From Clostridiales bacterium (GTDB lineage: Bacteria; Bacillota; Clostridia; Caldicoprobacterales; DTU083), in contig DUSN01000057.1 in the NCBI GenBank assembly GCA_012842605.1, positions 1-52,837 on the forward strand: 52,837 nucleotides of DNA, read 5' to 3'. Position numbers and translations under genes: made by a program. The notes below the pieces were generated by a model, which had not been told where the DNA came from, ran no database searches, and saw nothing but the letters and a program-made list of their open reading frames with translations. Below are positions 8,858 through 19,865 of this stretch, piece by piece (within the stretch, counting starts at the first letter, position 1; each line of letters begins with the position of its first letter).

Positions 8858-9435
8858 ATCACTTTATTGACGCCCGTGGCATGGCTGTCCAGCAGTCATG
8901 GCTGCTTATCATGGACAGTATGAAAAATACAGAGACATACTGGGTTACCACAATTACGGATTCGTTGGAAAAAGCCCGGCATATTTGTGATATGGCGCGG
9001 CAGTGCGGGATTTCAGCATATCTGGAGGAATCCAGCGGTGAATACTACATTCATATAAACCGTACTATGCTGCAGGAATCGGACAAATCTTCCTTGCAGC
9101 AGTCAACTGTTGTAGTAATTACAGGCTCTGTTCTTGGACGTGGGGATGAAGCCCTGGGAAAAGTGCTGTTGAAAGGGTTTATATATCATATGAAGAACAC
9201 CAGGCCTTATCCAAGAACAATCATTTTTTTAAATAGCGGTGTGACTCATACAGTGGAAGGTTCTGATGTGCTGGCAGATCTAAAGATATTGTCTGAGCAA
9301 GGGGTAGAGATACTAATATCCGGTACTTGCCTGGAGTATTATGGACTAAAGAATAAACTGGCAGTAGGCAGAGCAGCGGGGATGAAGGAGATAACCGAAA
9401 AAATGCAGAGGGGCGAGAATACCTTGATCCTTTAA
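8854..9435 (+). CDS. yedF: YedF-like protein (degenerate TusA domain plus DsrE-like domain)
   Basis: A 193-aa protein matching the two-domain layout of the selenium-metabolism-associated YedF family. The N-terminal 70 residues are TusA/SirA-like, starting IDARGM. The C-terminal DsrE/YchN-like domain (residues 85-193) carries VVVITGSVLGRGDE, KTIIFLNSGV-like RTIIFLNSGV, TVEGSDVLADLK and GTCLEYYGL with Cys159. The odd feature is in the first domain: functional TusA domains have Cys-Pro-x-Pro after DARGL, but here the stretch reads AVQQSW, so the sulfur/selenium-accepting cysteine is gone. The C-terminal cysteine remains. The gene overlaps the upstream hydrolase gene by ATGA. No other selenium gene is in the window. 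Confidence 0.85.
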   Translation: MNHFIDARGMAVQQSWLLIMDSMKNTETYWVTTITDSLEKARHICDMARQCGISAYLEESSGEYYIHINRTMLQESDKSSLQQSTVVVITGSVLGRGDEALGKVLLKGFIYHMKNTRPYPRTIIFLNSGVTHTVEGSDVLADLKILSEQGVEILISGTCLEYYGLKNKLAVGRAAGMKEITEKMQRGENTLIL

Positions 9436-9451
9436 CATATAAGCAAGCAGC

Positions 9452-9475
9452 CTCCCGTCACTTAAGCGGCGGGAG
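9452..9475 (+). terminator. GC-rich hairpin, possible terminator of the glnA unit
   Basis: CTCCCGTC pairs with GGCGGGAG (8 bp, one G-T) around an eight-base loop. Only three T follow, so termination may be partial and the DUF951 gene could be read through. Confidence 0.45.
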
Positions 9476-9524
9476 TTTGCCGCTGTATGATTATTTATTG
9501 CAATGCCTGGAAAGGATGTGTTGA

Positions 9525-9728
9525 ATGTCTTTTAATTATGAAATCGGAGATGTCATTCAAACCAGAAAAAAGCACCCCTGCGGCAGTGATCAATGGACAG
9601 TAATACGGACAGGAGTAGACTTTAAGATTAAATGCATTAAATGCGGGCGCATTGTCATGCTGGACAGGGAAACTTTTCTGAAGCGGGTAAAGAAGATTGT
9701 ACAAAAGGCCGGAGAATCAGTGCAATAA
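9525..9728 (+). CDS. DUF951 family protein
   Basis: A 67-aa protein of the DUF951 family, conserved in Firmicutes and of unknown function. The family pattern is plain: KKHPCGSDQWTVIRTGVDFK, IKCIKCGRIVMLDRE. The CxxC (KCIKCG) and the Cys in HPCG suggest a small zinc-binding fold, which is an inference. An AAAGGA site precedes the ATG. It lies between the glnA unit and the long ilv leader and faces the same way as both. Confidence 0.9.
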   Translation: MSFNYEIGDVIQTRKKHPCGSDQWTVIRTGVDFKIKCIKCGRIVMLDRETFLKRVKKIVQKAGESVQ

Positions 9729-9835
9729 GAATGGCATTATATGGATGTAATCCGGCATTCATCTATTCTGCCTGAAGAATGTTGAGTTTATAGCAATCAT
9801 CTTGGGATTAAATACGCGTTAAAATGTTGACAAAG

Positions 9836-9882
9836 AATTTTTTAAAATATATATTGACACCGTTATGTACCTTTGGTAAAAT
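9836..9882 (+). promoter_or_regulatory. Sigma-A promoter of the ilv-leu operon with upstream AT element
   Basis: TTGACA at 9854-9859, 17-nt spacer, TAAAAT at 9877-9882: a near-consensus promoter with start expected near 9889. A second TTGACA at 9827 with TATATT at 9850 could form an overlapping upstream promoter. AATTTTTTAAAA at 9836-9847 lies 6 nt before the -35 and is repeated exactly before the ilvB promoter. It could be an UP element or a divergent CodY-like box. Confidence 0.8.
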
Positions 9883-9906
9883 ACACTACAATTCAACCTT
9901 TCACAG

Positions 9907-10023
9907 GAAGAAAGTGTACCTAGGGTTCCGCCGCCTGATAAGCGGGACTGTGACCAAGCGGTACAAAATACACCAGTGGTGTATTACACCGTGGGAATAA
10001 AAGGCCCGGCGGCAGGTTTCTTC
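9907..10023 (+). promoter_or_regulatory. ykkC subtype-2 riboswitch aptamer, probably ppGpp class
   Basis: The conserved ykkC core is present in order: GAAAGTGTACCTAGGGTTCCG, a P2-like hairpin, GACTGTGACCAAG, a strong P3 hairpin (AATACACC/GGTGTATT), TTACACCGTGGGAATAAAAG and GGCCCGGCGG. The ends close by GAAGAAA (9907-9913) with TTTCTTC (10017-10023). This is the layout shared by ppGpp (2a) and PRPP (2b) riboswitches rather than guanidine-I. I assign ppGpp because it precedes branched-chain amino acid genes, the known setting of that subclass, whereas PRPP types precede purine genes. I cannot settle the subclass from the specificity nucleotide by eye. Confidence 0.85.
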
Positions 10024-10064
10024 ATTACAGAAGCAAAGCGCCGGGCATTTCTATAACTATTTTT
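10004..10064 (+). terminator. Riboswitch-controlled terminator (expression platform)
   Basis: GCCCGGCG (10004-10011) pairs perfectly with CGCCGGGC (10039-10046), followed by a U-rich but interrupted tract. The left arm is part of the aptamer core, so ligand-bound aptamer and terminator exclude each other. This predicts an ON switch: ligand prevents termination. Confidence 0.75.
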
Positions 10065-10143
10065 ATATGCAAAATATTTCGATATTAGAAACCTGGTGCA
10101 AATTGGAATGCAAAAAACTAATTTGTGTTAAGATTCCGATGAC

Positions 10144-10407
10144 GGAGAAAGAAGATCCGGATCAATTATCTTCAGCGAGCCGGTGGTTGGTGAAAACCGG
10201 TGGATTGCCGGATTGGATGCTCACTCCCGAGGATTAGTCTGAACCGGCTGCATAATTGCATCCGCAGTAGGATTAACGTGTGGTCACGTTACAGGCCGGG
10301 AGTTTGATTGAACTCTGTGAGGTCCGTCCCGTGAGGGCTGGATGAATTAGGGTGGTACCGTGAAAGTAACCTTTCACCCCTTATATAGGGGTCGAAAGGT
10401 TTTTTTA
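10144..10407 (+). promoter_or_regulatory. T-box leader, leucine (CUC) specifier
   Basis: A full T-box. Stem I is closed by GGAG/CTCC and then ATCCGG/CCGGAT, with GGTTGGTGAAAACCGG near its tip. In the internal loop the 3' side ends CTC-A just before the lower stem, giving specifier CUC (10220-10222) for leucine. The T-box sequence AGGGTGGTACCGTG is at 10349-10362. The terminator pairs AACCTTTC-A-CCCC with GGGG-TC-GAAAGGTT (10368-10401) and ends in a run of T. Uncharged tRNA-Leu would favour the antiterminator and read-through into ilvN. It lies directly downstream of the riboswitch terminator, so transcripts must pass both. Confidence 0.95.
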
Positions 10408-10443
10408 TTATAGCTATAAACCTGATACAAGGAGGGAATGACA

Positions 10444-11956
<1,513 letters not shown>

Positions 11957-11985
11957 ATCATCAAGAATTGTAAGGAGGGCTCTTT

Positions 11986-13530
11986 ATGTCAGAAAGAATT
12001 TATATTTTTGATACCACATTAAGAGATGGAGAGCAATCTCCCGGCGTGAGCCTTAATATGCAGGAAAAACTGGAAATAGCAAGACAGTTGGAAAACTTAG
12101 GTGTAGATATCCTGGAAGCAGGTTTTCCCATAACCTCAAAAGGCGATTTTGAAGGCGTCAGAGCAATAGCGCAGCAGATCAGAAAGCCTGTAATTACCGC
12201 CCTGGCAAGAGCAGTTAAGCAGGATATTGACAGGGCATGGGAAGCTGTGAAGGAGGCTGCCCGGCCCAGGATTCATACCTTTATAGCCACATCTGATGTT
12301 CATATGAAATACAAGCTCAGAATGAAGCCTGAAGCTGTTTTAGAGAGGGCTGTTGAGGCTGTGAAATATGCCAAGTCACTGTGCCCGGAAGTGGAATTCT
12401 CTCCTGAAGATGCTTCCCGTTCCCGGCCTGAATTCCTGTACCAGGTCCTGGAGGCGGCCATTATGGCGGGGGCAGACGTTATCAATATACCGGACACGGT
12501 AGGCTATTCGACTCCATTAGAATTTGGCTCGCTGATTAAGGGTATACGCGAAAATGTAAAGGGCATTGACAAGGTTATATTAAGTGTTCACTGCCATAAT
12601 GACCTGGGCATGGCAGTTGCCAACTCACTGGCGGCTGTGGAAAACGGCGCCAGACAAGTGGAGTGCACAATAAACGGTCTTGGTGAAAGAGCGGGCAATG
12701 CAGCTTTGGAGGAATTTGTCATGGCACTCCGCACCCGCAAGGATTATTATGGCCTGTACACCAATATAGTTACCGAGCAGATTTATCGCACCAGCACACT
12801 TGTCAGCTCTCTTACCGGTGTGCATGTACAGCCGAATAAGGCCGTTGTCGGAGCCAATGCCTTCGCGCATGAGTCGGGAATCCATCAGCACGGACTATTG
12901 GCCAACCGTGAAACATATGAGATTATGACTCCCGAATCCATTGGCCTGAAGCAGAGTCAGATAATTCTTGGGAAGCACTCGGGAAGGCATGCCTTTGAAG
13001 AACGTCTTGCTGAGCTGGGATACACCCATCTGTCGGCTGATGAAATCAGCGACGCTTTCCAGAAGTTCAAAGATCTGGCGGATAAAAAGAAATATGTATT
13101 GGACAGCGACATAGAAGCCTTGATCTCGGATAAGATTACGCAAATACCCGAGGTTTTGCAGCTGGAATACTTTCATATTTCCAGCGGCAACTCCCTTATA
13201 TCCACCTCAACTGTCCGCCTTTCAATGGAAGGCAGGATTTTAGAGGAGGCAGCCTGCGGGGACGGCCCTATCGATGCAATATTCCATGCAATTGACCGGG
13301 CAGCAGGTTTGGAGGTAAACCTGAAAGATTACCGTATCAGAGCGATTACCAGCGGCAAGGATGCATTGGGCGAAAGCACGGTAAAGATTGAGAAAAACGG
13401 GCGGATATATGCAGGCCGTGGGATAAGCACTGATATTATTGAGGCCAGCGCCAAGGCATATATCAATGCTATTAATAAAATGCTCCTGGATGACAGTGAA
13501 GATAGTGCACAGGATAAACAAGCAATTTGA
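11986..13530 (+). CDS. leuA: 2-isopropylmalate synthase
   Basis: First committed enzyme of leucine synthesis: condenses 2-oxoisovalerate with acetyl-CoA. The catalytic TIM barrel begins [16 protein letters not shown]. Metal and substrate motifs [21 protein letters not shown] and [14 protein letters not shown] are present, with HESGIHQHG. The C-terminal 130 residues form the leucine-binding regulatory domain ([10 protein letters not shown] to the end), so feedback inhibition is expected. The 514-aa length is normal. AAGGAGGG precedes the ATG by 8 nt. It is followed after a 110-nt gap by the paralogous citramalate synthase gene. Confidence 0.96.
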   Translation: MSERIYIFDTTLRDGEQSPGVSLNMQEKLEIARQLENLGVDILEAGFPITSKGDFEGVRAIAQQIRKPVITALARAVKQDIDRAWEAVKEAARPRIHTFIATSDVHMKYKLRMKPEAVLERAVEAVKYAKSLCPEVEFSPEDASRSRPEFLYQVLEAAIMAGADVINIPDTVGYSTPLEFGSLIKGIRENVKGIDKVILSVHCHNDLGMAVANSLAAVENGARQVECTINGLGERAGNAALEEFVMALRTRKDYYGLYTNIVTEQIYRTSTLVSSLTGVHVQPNKAVVGANAFAHESGIHQHGLLANRETYEIMTPESIGLKQSQIILGKHSGRHAFEERLAELGYTHLSADEISDAFQKFKDLADKKKYVLDSDIEALISDKITQIPEVLQLEYFHISSGNSLISTSTVRLSMEGRILEEAACGDGPIDAIFHAIDRAAGLEVNLKDYRIRAITSGKDALGESTVKIEKNGRIYAGRGISTDIIEASAKAYINAINKMLLDDSEDSAQDKQAI

Positions 13531-13647
13531 CAAGGTATGGATTAGCAATCAGGTATTGAATTGAAAATTAAACGCAGTTAAAACACGAAGTATCTAAGCT
13601 AAAAGAAAGAAGCAGCAAAATCTAAGAAATTGGTAAAGGAGATGCAT

Positions 13648-15304
13648 TTGAAATGGGGATCGGAAACTGAGAACAAAAATATATATTTATGACTCCACCT
13701 TGCGGGATGGTGCCCAGGCTGAGGGAATATCCTTCACGGTAAACGACAAGTTAAAAATTTTGAAAAAGCTGGATGAGTTTGGTGTGGATTTTATAGAAGC
13801 CGGAAATCCCGGTTCCAATCCCAAGGATCTGGAATTTTTCAGCAGGGCCCGCAAGCTCAGGCTGCGTCATGCTAAGCTGACTGCGTTTGGCAGTACCCGC
13901 AGAGCAGGAATAAAGGTAGAGGAAGACATTAATATTCAAGCCCTGCTGAAGGTGGGCACCGAAGCTGTTGCCATATTCGGCAAGGCCTGGGATTTTCATG
14001 TCACTGATATCATTAAGACCACCCTCGAAGAGAACCTGAACATGATACGGGAAACCGTTTCATTTCTGAAAAGCCTGGGAAAAGAAGTCATATTTGATGC
14101 AGAGCATTTTTTTGACGGGTTTAAATCAAATCCGGGATATGCTGTTCAAAGTTTGAAAGCTGCTGCTCAGGCCGGAGCTGACTGGCTGGTGCTTTGCGAC
14201 ACCAATGGAGGGACTTTTCCATTGGATATAAGCAGCATTGTATCGGAGGTAGTCAGGCAGTTTGATATTCCTATTGGTATTCACTGCCACAATGACGGCG
14301 GGATGGCGGCTGCCAATTCTCTGGTGGCGGTTCAAAGCGGAGCGGTCCAGGTTCAGGGGACTATCAATGGGTATGGGGAAAGATGCGGAAATGCAGATCT
14401 TTGCACTATTATTCCCAACCTTCAGCTGAAGTTGAAGTTAAGCTGCATTCCGGAAGAGCAAATGCAGAATATTTCAGCTGTATCCAGGTATGTCAGTGAA
14501 CTGGCCAACCTGGCTCCAAATGAGAGAGCTCCTTATGTGGGACATTGTGCCTTTGCCCATAAGGGCGGCATGCATATAGATGCCATACAGAAAAATCCTA
14601 TGTCCTTCGAACACATTCCGCCGCACCTGGTGGGGAATGAACGGCGTATTCTTATGTCGGAAGTATCAGGACGCAGCACTATTCTCAAACGTATACAGCA
14701 GGTAGCTCCCTGGGTTTGCAAAAACTCACCAGAGACTCAATATTTAATAGATGAATTGAAGAAATTGGAGTATGAAGGCTACCAGTTTGAAGGGGCTGAG
14801 ACTTCTTTTGAGTTGTTGGTAAGAAGAGCTTTGGGCAAGGATATTCGATTCTTCCATGTAAAGGATTTCAGGGTACTCTGTGAAGAGCATTGGCAGGATG
14901 ATTACAGTGCCTCAGCTATTATTAAAGTAGAGGTGGATGGGAAGGAAGAGGTTTCGGCTGCAGAAGGGGACGGCCCGGTAAATGCTCTTGATAAGGCGCT
15001 GCGAAAAGCACTGCAGGTGTTTTATCCGGAGCTCAACCAGATGCGCCTGACTGACTATAAGGTACGTGTGCTTGATACCGGAAAGGCAACAGCTGCGAAG
15101 GTTAGGGTTCATATAGAATCCACTGACGGAGAAACGGTGTGGGGAACTGTAGGCGTCTCTACTAATATAATAGAAGCCAGCTGGACAGCTCTGGTGGATT
15201 CAATTGAATATTTCCTGTATAAGCATCATCAAAAGACTGCAGAGCAGCAAAATCAGGAATCTGAACCAATGCAGCCTGTGAAGGCAAATGAGAATACTCA
15301 ATGA
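13648..15304 (+). CDS. cimA: Citramalate synthase, apparent one-base frameshift near the start
   Basis: Condenses pyruvate and acetyl-CoA to (R)-citramalate, feeding LeuCDB and so isoleucine without threonine deaminase. Long-form family signatures: YDSTLRDGAQAEGISF, FGSTRRAG, GIHCHNDGGMAAANS, NGYGERCGNADL. The main frame has no ATG, GTG or TTG before the TTG at 13700, which lies inside the strand-1 motif YDSTLRDG and cannot be the true start. Upstream, an AAAGGAG site sits six bases before TTG 13648 in another frame (L-K-W-G-S-E-T-E-N-K). Removing one A from the AAAAA run at 13675-13679 joins the two as ENKIYIYDSTLRDG. So this is either a sequencing or assembly indel, recent mutation, or slippage. 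The rest of the gene is intact. Confidence 0.85.
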
Positions 15305-15339
15305 TTCATTGAACAATAAAAATGCAAGGAGGGGTGTTT

Positions 15340-16605
15340 ATGGGCATGACCATGACACAAAAAATACTGGCCGCACATGCCGGCTTGGATAAAGTGGAGG
15401 CGGGCCAGCTCATTATGGCTGATTTGGACCTGGTGCTGGGGAATGATGTTACCACACCGGTTGCTATAAAGGAGTTTAATAAAATCGGAGCAGATGGGGT
15501 GTTTGATAAGAATAAGGTAGCCATAGTGCCTGACCACTTTACTCCGAATAAGGATATTAAGTCTGCCCAGCAATGCCGGCTGATCCGTGAGTTTGCTCAT
15601 CATAAGGAAATTGCCAATTATTTCGAAATAGGCCGGATGGGAATAGAGCACGCCCTTATTCCCGAGCAGGGTTTGGCTGTGCCCGGTGATGTCATTATCG
15701 GTGCAGATTCACATACCTGCACTTACGGAGCACTGGGTGCCTTCTCCACCGGAGTGGGCAGTACGGACATGGCGGCAGGTATGGCTTTGGGCAAATGCTG
15801 GTTCAAGGTGCCCGAGGCAATCAGGTTTAATCTTACAGGGAAATTGCAGCCCTGGGTCAGCGGCAAGGATGTAATCCTCCACATTATAGGCAAAATCGGT
15901 GTGGACGGTGCACTGTACCAGTCCATGGAGTTTGGAGGGGAGGGCCTGGCATCCTTGTCCATGGATGACCGCTTCACCATAGCTAATATGGCAATTGAAG
16001 CCGGCGCTAAAAATGGAATATTCGAGGTAGACCAGCAGACTCTTGATTATGTTAAGGAGCATTCCACAAAAGAATACAAGGTTTATAGTGCTGACGAGGA
16101 TGCCGTATATACAAGAGTGATTGATGTCAACCTTTCAGAGATAAAACTGACGGTGGCTTTCCCCCATCAGCCCGATAATACCCGGACCATAGACCAGGCA
16201 GGAGACATAGCTATAGATCAGGTAGTAATCGGTTCCTGTACCAACGGCAGAATAGAAGACTTAAGGGCTGCTGCCAGGGTGCTAAAGGGCAGGAAGGTGC
16301 ATCCGAGAGTGCGCACCATTATTTTCCCTGCTACACAAAAAATCTACCTCCAGGCCATGAAAGAAGGCCTGCTGGAAATCTTTATCGAAGCCGGAGCAGC
16401 GGTCAGTACTCCCACCTGCGGCCCCTGCCTTGGAGGGCACATGGGCATCCTTGCAAAAGGAGAGCGGGCAGTCGCTACTACCAACAGGAATTTTGTAGGC
16501 AGGATGGGTCATCCTGAAAGCGAGGTTTACCTGGCCAGCCCGGCAGTAGCAGCTGCATCTGCGGTAACAGGCCGGATTTCTTCTCCTGAGGAGGTAGTTT
16601 TATGA
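15340..16605 (+). CDS. leuC: 3-isopropylmalate dehydratase large subunit
   Basis: Iron-sulfur subunit of isopropylmalate isomerase, also acting on citramalate in the CimA route. The 421-aa length fits the bacterial/archaeal two-subunit form. Cluster ligands are visible in GSCTNGR and in TCGPCLGGH; the substrate motif [15 protein letters not shown] is present. I start at ATG 15340, seven or so bases after AAGGAGGGG; an ATG 18 bases earlier lies before that site and is unlikely. The stop overlaps the leuD start (ATGA). The enzyme is oxygen-sensitive, in line with an anaerobic lifestyle. Confidence 0.96.
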   Translation: MGMTMTQKILAAHAGLDKVEAGQLIMADLDLVLGNDVTTPVAIKEFNKIGADGVFDKNKVAIVPDHFTPNKDIKSAQQCRLIREFAHHKEIANYFEIGRMGIEHALIPEQGLAVPGDVIIGADSHTCTYGALGAFSTGVGSTDMAAGMALGKCWFKVPEAIRFNLTGKLQPWVSGKDVILHIIGKIGVDGALYQSMEFGGEGLASLSMDDRFTIANMAIEAGAKNGIFEVDQQTLDYVKEHSTKEYKVYSADEDAVYTRVIDVNLSEIKLTVAFPHQPDNTRTIDQAGDIAIDQVVIGSCTNGRIEDLRAAARVLKGRKVHPRVRTIIFPATQKIYLQAMKEGLLEIFIEAGAAVSTPTCGPCLGGHMGILAKGERAVATTNRNFVGRMGHPESEVYLASPAVAAASAVTGRISSPEEVVL

Positions 16606-17096
16606 TTAAAGGAAAAGTCATCAAATATGGAAACAATGTGGACACCGATGTTATCATACCTGCCAGGTATTTAAACACCAGCGATCCTGCTGAATTGGCC
16701 AGGCATTGCATGGAAGACCTTGACCCTACCTTTGTTGGCCGCGTTAATGCTGGCGATGTTATGGTAGCCGGGCGAAATTTCGGATGCGGGTCTTCCAGGG
16801 AGCATGCGCCAATTGCCCTGAAGGCTTCCGGCATCAGCTGCATCATAGCAGAGACCTTTGCCAGGATATTCTACCGTAATGCCATCAACATCGGGCTGCC
16901 TATCCTGGAATGCCCCCTGGCTGCACAGGAGATTTCAGAGGGCGATGAGGTGAGCGTAGATGTCAATACTGGGATTATCACTAACCATACTACCGGCAAG
17001 GTTTATCAGGGTGAGCCCTTTCCGGAGTTCATGCAGCAGATAATCAAATCTGAAGGCCTTATAAACTACGTGAGGGAGAGGATGGGCCAAAAATGA
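16602..17096 (+). CDS. leuD: 3-isopropylmalate dehydratase small subunit
   Basis: Small swivelling subunit that completes the LeuC active site. At 164 aa it is the short form that pairs with the LeuC type seen here. Signature motifs: [14 protein letters not shown] near the N-terminus and [18 protein letters not shown] at about residues 57-74. It overlaps leuC and leuB by four bases each (ATGA), so leuC, leuD and leuB are tightly coupled. Confidence 0.97.
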   Translation: MIKGKVIKYGNNVDTDVIIPARYLNTSDPAELARHCMEDLDPTFVGRVNAGDVMVAGRNFGCGSSREHAPIALKASGISCIIAETFARIFYRNAINIGLPILECPLAAQEISEGDEVSVDVNTGIITNHTTGKVYQGEPFPEFMQQIIKSEGLINYVRERMGQK

Positions 17097-18160
17097 AGAT
17101 AGCAGTCATCCCCGGGGACGGCATTGGCCCTGAAGTGATCAAACAGGCATGCAAGGTACTTGATAAGATATCGCAAATTTTTAATATAGAGTTTGAACTG
17201 AAGGAAGTTCTCATGGGCGGTATTGCCATAGACCGGACAGGTGTCCCGCTCCCGGAAGAAACGCTGGATGAATGCAAAAAAAGCGATGCAGTGCTTCTGG
17301 GAGCAGTAGGCGGCTGGAAATGGGATAGCCTGCCCGGCCGCCTGCGCCCTGAGGCAGGGCTGCTGGGTCTTCGCAAGGGCCTTGGTGTTTTCGCAAACCT
17401 AAGGCCGGCTATGCTCTTTCCACAGTTGAAATCTGCATCTACTCTTAAGGAAGAGGTGCTGGGAGACGGACTTAATATCATGGTGGTAAGGGAGCTTACC
17501 GGTGGTATCTATTTTGGTCAGCGAGGCAGGCGGGATATTTCAGGCGGACAGGAGGCCTGGGATACGGAAGCATATACTTCAATGGAGATAGAAAGGGTTG
17601 CCAGGCTGGCCTTTGAAATCTCAGGAAAAAGGCAGTGTAAGCTGACTTCAGTAGATAAGGCCAATGTATTGGAAAGCTCCAGGCTATGGCGGGAAGTGGT
17701 ATGCCAGGTTGCTAAGGAATACCCTGATATAACAGTAAACCATATGTATGTTGACAATGCGGCCATGCAGCTGATCAGGAATCCCCGGCAGTTTGACGTT
17801 ATTGTTACATCCAATATGTTTGGCGACATACTAAGCGATGAAGCTTCCATGCTGACCGGTTCACTGGGAATGCTGCCTTCGGCCAGCTTAGGGGAGGGCA
17901 CGCTCGGGCTGTATGAGCCCATACACGGATCGGCTCCAGATATTGCAGGCCAGGACAAGGCAAATCCAATCGCTACTATATTAAGTGTGGCTATGATGCT
18001 GCGTTACAGCTTTCAGCTTGAAGCTGCTGCAGCTGCCGTGGAAGCTGCTGTCTGCCGGGTGCTGGATAAAGGTTACCGTACGGCTGATATAATGCAGCCC
18101 GGTATGATATTAACAGGGACTGAGCAGATGGGCGACCTGGTTGTTGATGAAATCTGCTGA
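17093..18160 (+). CDS. leuB: 3-isopropylmalate dehydrogenase
   Basis: NAD-dependent oxidative decarboxylase giving 2-oxoisocaproate; with citramalate-derived methylmalate it gives 2-oxobutyrate. The 355-aa length is typical. Motifs: [11 protein letters not shown] at the start, [46 protein letters not shown] and [18 protein letters not shown]. It is the last gene of the tight leuCDB cluster; 174 nt without a gene follow before the M23 peptidase. Confidence 0.97.
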   Translation: MKIAVIPGDGIGPEVIKQACKVLDKISQIFNIEFELKEVLMGGIAIDRTGVPLPEETLDECKKSDAVLLGAVGGWKWDSLPGRLRPEAGLLGLRKGLGVFANLRPAMLFPQLKSASTLKEEVLGDGLNIMVVRELTGGIYFGQRGRRDISGGQEAWDTEAYTSMEIERVARLAFEISGKRQCKLTSVDKANVLESSRLWREVVCQVAKEYPDITVNHMYVDNAAMQLIRNPRQFDVIVTSNMFGDILSDEASMLTGSLGMLPSASLGEGTLGLYEPIHGSAPDIAGQDKANPIATILSVAMMLRYSFQLEAAAAAVEAAVCRVLDKGYRTADIMQPGMILTGTEQMGDLVVDEIC

Positions 18161-18278
18161 ATAAAAATACAAATGGGCAGGCACAGGGGAAACTGAGGAA
18201 ATCCGAAACAGGTAAAATATAGGTTGTAAACCGTTATGGGGGATTATATACTTATTAAATAAGAAGACTTTTGATTAG

Positions 18279-18308
18279 GCTTAGTATCCGGCATTCCCAG
18301 GACTAAGC
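18279..18308 (+). other. Hairpin upstream of the M23 peptidase gene
   Basis: GCTTAGT and ACTAAGC pair, with two further pairs beyond a small bulge. No T-run follows, so it is not a classical terminator. It may shape the peptidase leader or mRNA processing. Confidence 0.3.
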
Positions 18309-18334
18309 TCACTAATAACCCCTGGAGGTCGCCT

Positions 18335-19198
18335 ATGTCTGTTATTCCAAGAAAGAGGCACCGAGGACATATCTATATTATTAATAAGAAAAGATTTATT
18401 GCTTCCATCGCAGTCTTTGTGCTAATTTTATCCGTTCTTGTACTTTTGTGTCTGAACCTTGCTCAAACTACCCGGCAATATGCAGCCTATCAATTTTCAG
18501 CGGATAATTTGATTATGTATTTTGAATTGGAGAAGGATATGGGTGTACCCTGGCAATACCTGTTGGCAATAGATATGGCTGAAAGCATCCCTCCAAGTCT
18601 AATTTCCAGGGAGAGATCATCTGCCATAGCACTGCACCTATCAGGGATTGAGACCCAGGAGCAATTGCCCTCGCTTCTTGCCAGCTATAAAAATGACAAG
18701 GCTTTTCTTAAGCAAGTGCAGAATGAACTCCAGCGCTTATCCGACCTGCGGGCCATTTATGATAATAAAACCTTTCCTATTCCAGGCGATGAGGAGTACT
18801 CTTACGAGGACGGGTATGGCGATGCCAGGACCTTTGGCGGAGAACGCAGCCATGAAGGGATAGACATAATGGCGGAAAAAGGTGTTCGGGTTATATCCGT
18901 TTGCGACGGCACAATAGAAAAGGTCGGGTGGAACAAGCTGGGCGGATGGCGGATAGGAATCCGCGGTAAAGACGGCATCTATTATTATTATGCACATCTC
19001 TCCAGGTATGAAGGTAATCCTAAAAGGGGAGACAAGGTAAGAAAAGGCCAGTTGATCGGCTATGTGGGAGATTCAGGCTATGGACCGGTAGGTACAACCG
19101 GTCAGTTTCTGCCTCATCTGCATTTTGGAATGTATTACGGCAAAGGAAAGCTGAAAGCATTTAATCCCTATCCTTTTCTGAAGGCCTGGGAAAACTGA
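18335..19198 (+). CDS. M23-family peptidase (LytM-like), membrane-anchored
   Basis: A 287-aa protein with one N-terminal membrane helix (residues about 24-48, SIAVFVLILSVLVLLCLNLA), a 100-residue stalk and a C-terminal M23 zinc peptidase domain. Metal ligands are visible: SHEGIDIMA supplies His and Asp, and LPHLHFG supplies the HxH. The segment between them (GTIEKVGW, YYYYAHLSRYEG, KVRKGQLIGYVGDSGYG) follows the family. These enzymes cut peptidoglycan cross-links outside the membrane. It lies between leuB and nitroreductase in the same direction, with a GGAGG site before the ATG. Whether it is read from the ilv-leu promoter is uncertain. Confidence 0.92.
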   Translation: MSVIPRKRHRGHIYIINKKRFIASIAVFVLILSVLVLLCLNLAQTTRQYAAYQFSADNLIMYFELEKDMGVPWQYLLAIDMAESIPPSLISRERSSAIALHLSGIETQEQLPSLLASYKNDKAFLKQVQNELQRLSDLRAIYDNKTFPIPGDEEYSYEDGYGDARTFGGERSHEGIDIMAEKGVRVISVCDGTIEKVGWNKLGGWRIGIRGKDGIYYYYAHLSRYEGNPKRGDKVRKGQLIGYVGDSGYGPVGTTGQFLPHLHFGMYYGKGKLKAFNPYPFLKAWEN

Positions 19199-19225
19199 TA
19201 TTTAAAAAATGCAAGGAGGTACGTC

Positions 19226-19804
19226 ATGAGCATAGCAGACCTTATAAAATCCAGAAGAACAATTCGCAAGTACCAGCAAAAAAAGATAGATACTGAAATT
19301 CTGACTAATCTGGTTGATTGCGCCCGGATGGCTCCCTCAGGCAGAAACCGCCAGCCACTGGAATACTATATAGTTCAGGATGAGCAATTGCTTGAACCGG
19401 TGTTTCGCACTTTAAGCTGGGCAGGTTATATTGCACCTGAAGGAGACCCGAAAGAAGGGGAAAAGCCGGCAGCTTATATTGTTGTGCTTGTCAGAAGTGA
19501 ATTCGCAGATCAATTAGCCAAGTCTGACGCAGGAGCAGCCATAGAAAATATTCTCTTAGCCGCATGGGGTTATGGAATAGGCAGCTGCTGGCTGGGCTCA
19601 GTAAAACGGAAGGATCTGGCACAGATATTGAACATACCTGGTGATTATAACATAGACTCTGTAATTGCCCTGGGTTATCCGGCTGAGTCACCTGTTGCAG
19701 AAGATAGTAATCAATCCACCATATATTACAAGGATGATAAGGGTGTGCTGCACGTACCAAAGAGACCCCTCAAGAGCATACTTCACATCGACAAGTGGGA
19801 GTAA
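19226..19804 (+). CDS. Nitroreductase family protein
   Basis: A 192-aa FMN-dependent nitroreductase-fold protein. The N-terminal SRRTIRKYQQKKID and CARMAPSGRNRQPLEYYIV are the FMN phosphate-binding signature, and the helix DAGAAIENILLAAWGYGIGSCWLGSV is the usual dimer/FMN segment. The C-terminal tail YPAESP-type motif is present. Substrate cannot be told from sequence. AAGGAGG precedes the ATG by 6 nt. It lies 62 nt before ilvD. Confidence 0.92.
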   Translation: MSIADLIKSRRTIRKYQQKKIDTEILTNLVDCARMAPSGRNRQPLEYYIVQDEQLLEPVFRTLSWAGYIAPEGDPKEGEKPAAYIVVLVRSEFADQLAKSDAGAAIENILLAAWGYGIGSCWLGSVKRKDLAQILNIPGDYNIDSVIALGYPAESPVAEDSNQSTIYYKDDKGVLHVPKRPLKSILHIDKWE

Positions 19805-19865
19805 ATGAAATTACTTAGAATATAATACGGCATCCAGGAGGAGAAGACATAGAAGGAGGACAAAA

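Noticed and set aside
9907-10023. Guanidine-I or PRPP identity for the ykkC RNA
   Set aside because: Guanidine-I genes are transporters or carboxylases and PRPP types precede purine genes; the ilv context favours ppGpp. Kept as an alternative, since the key base was not resolved by eye.
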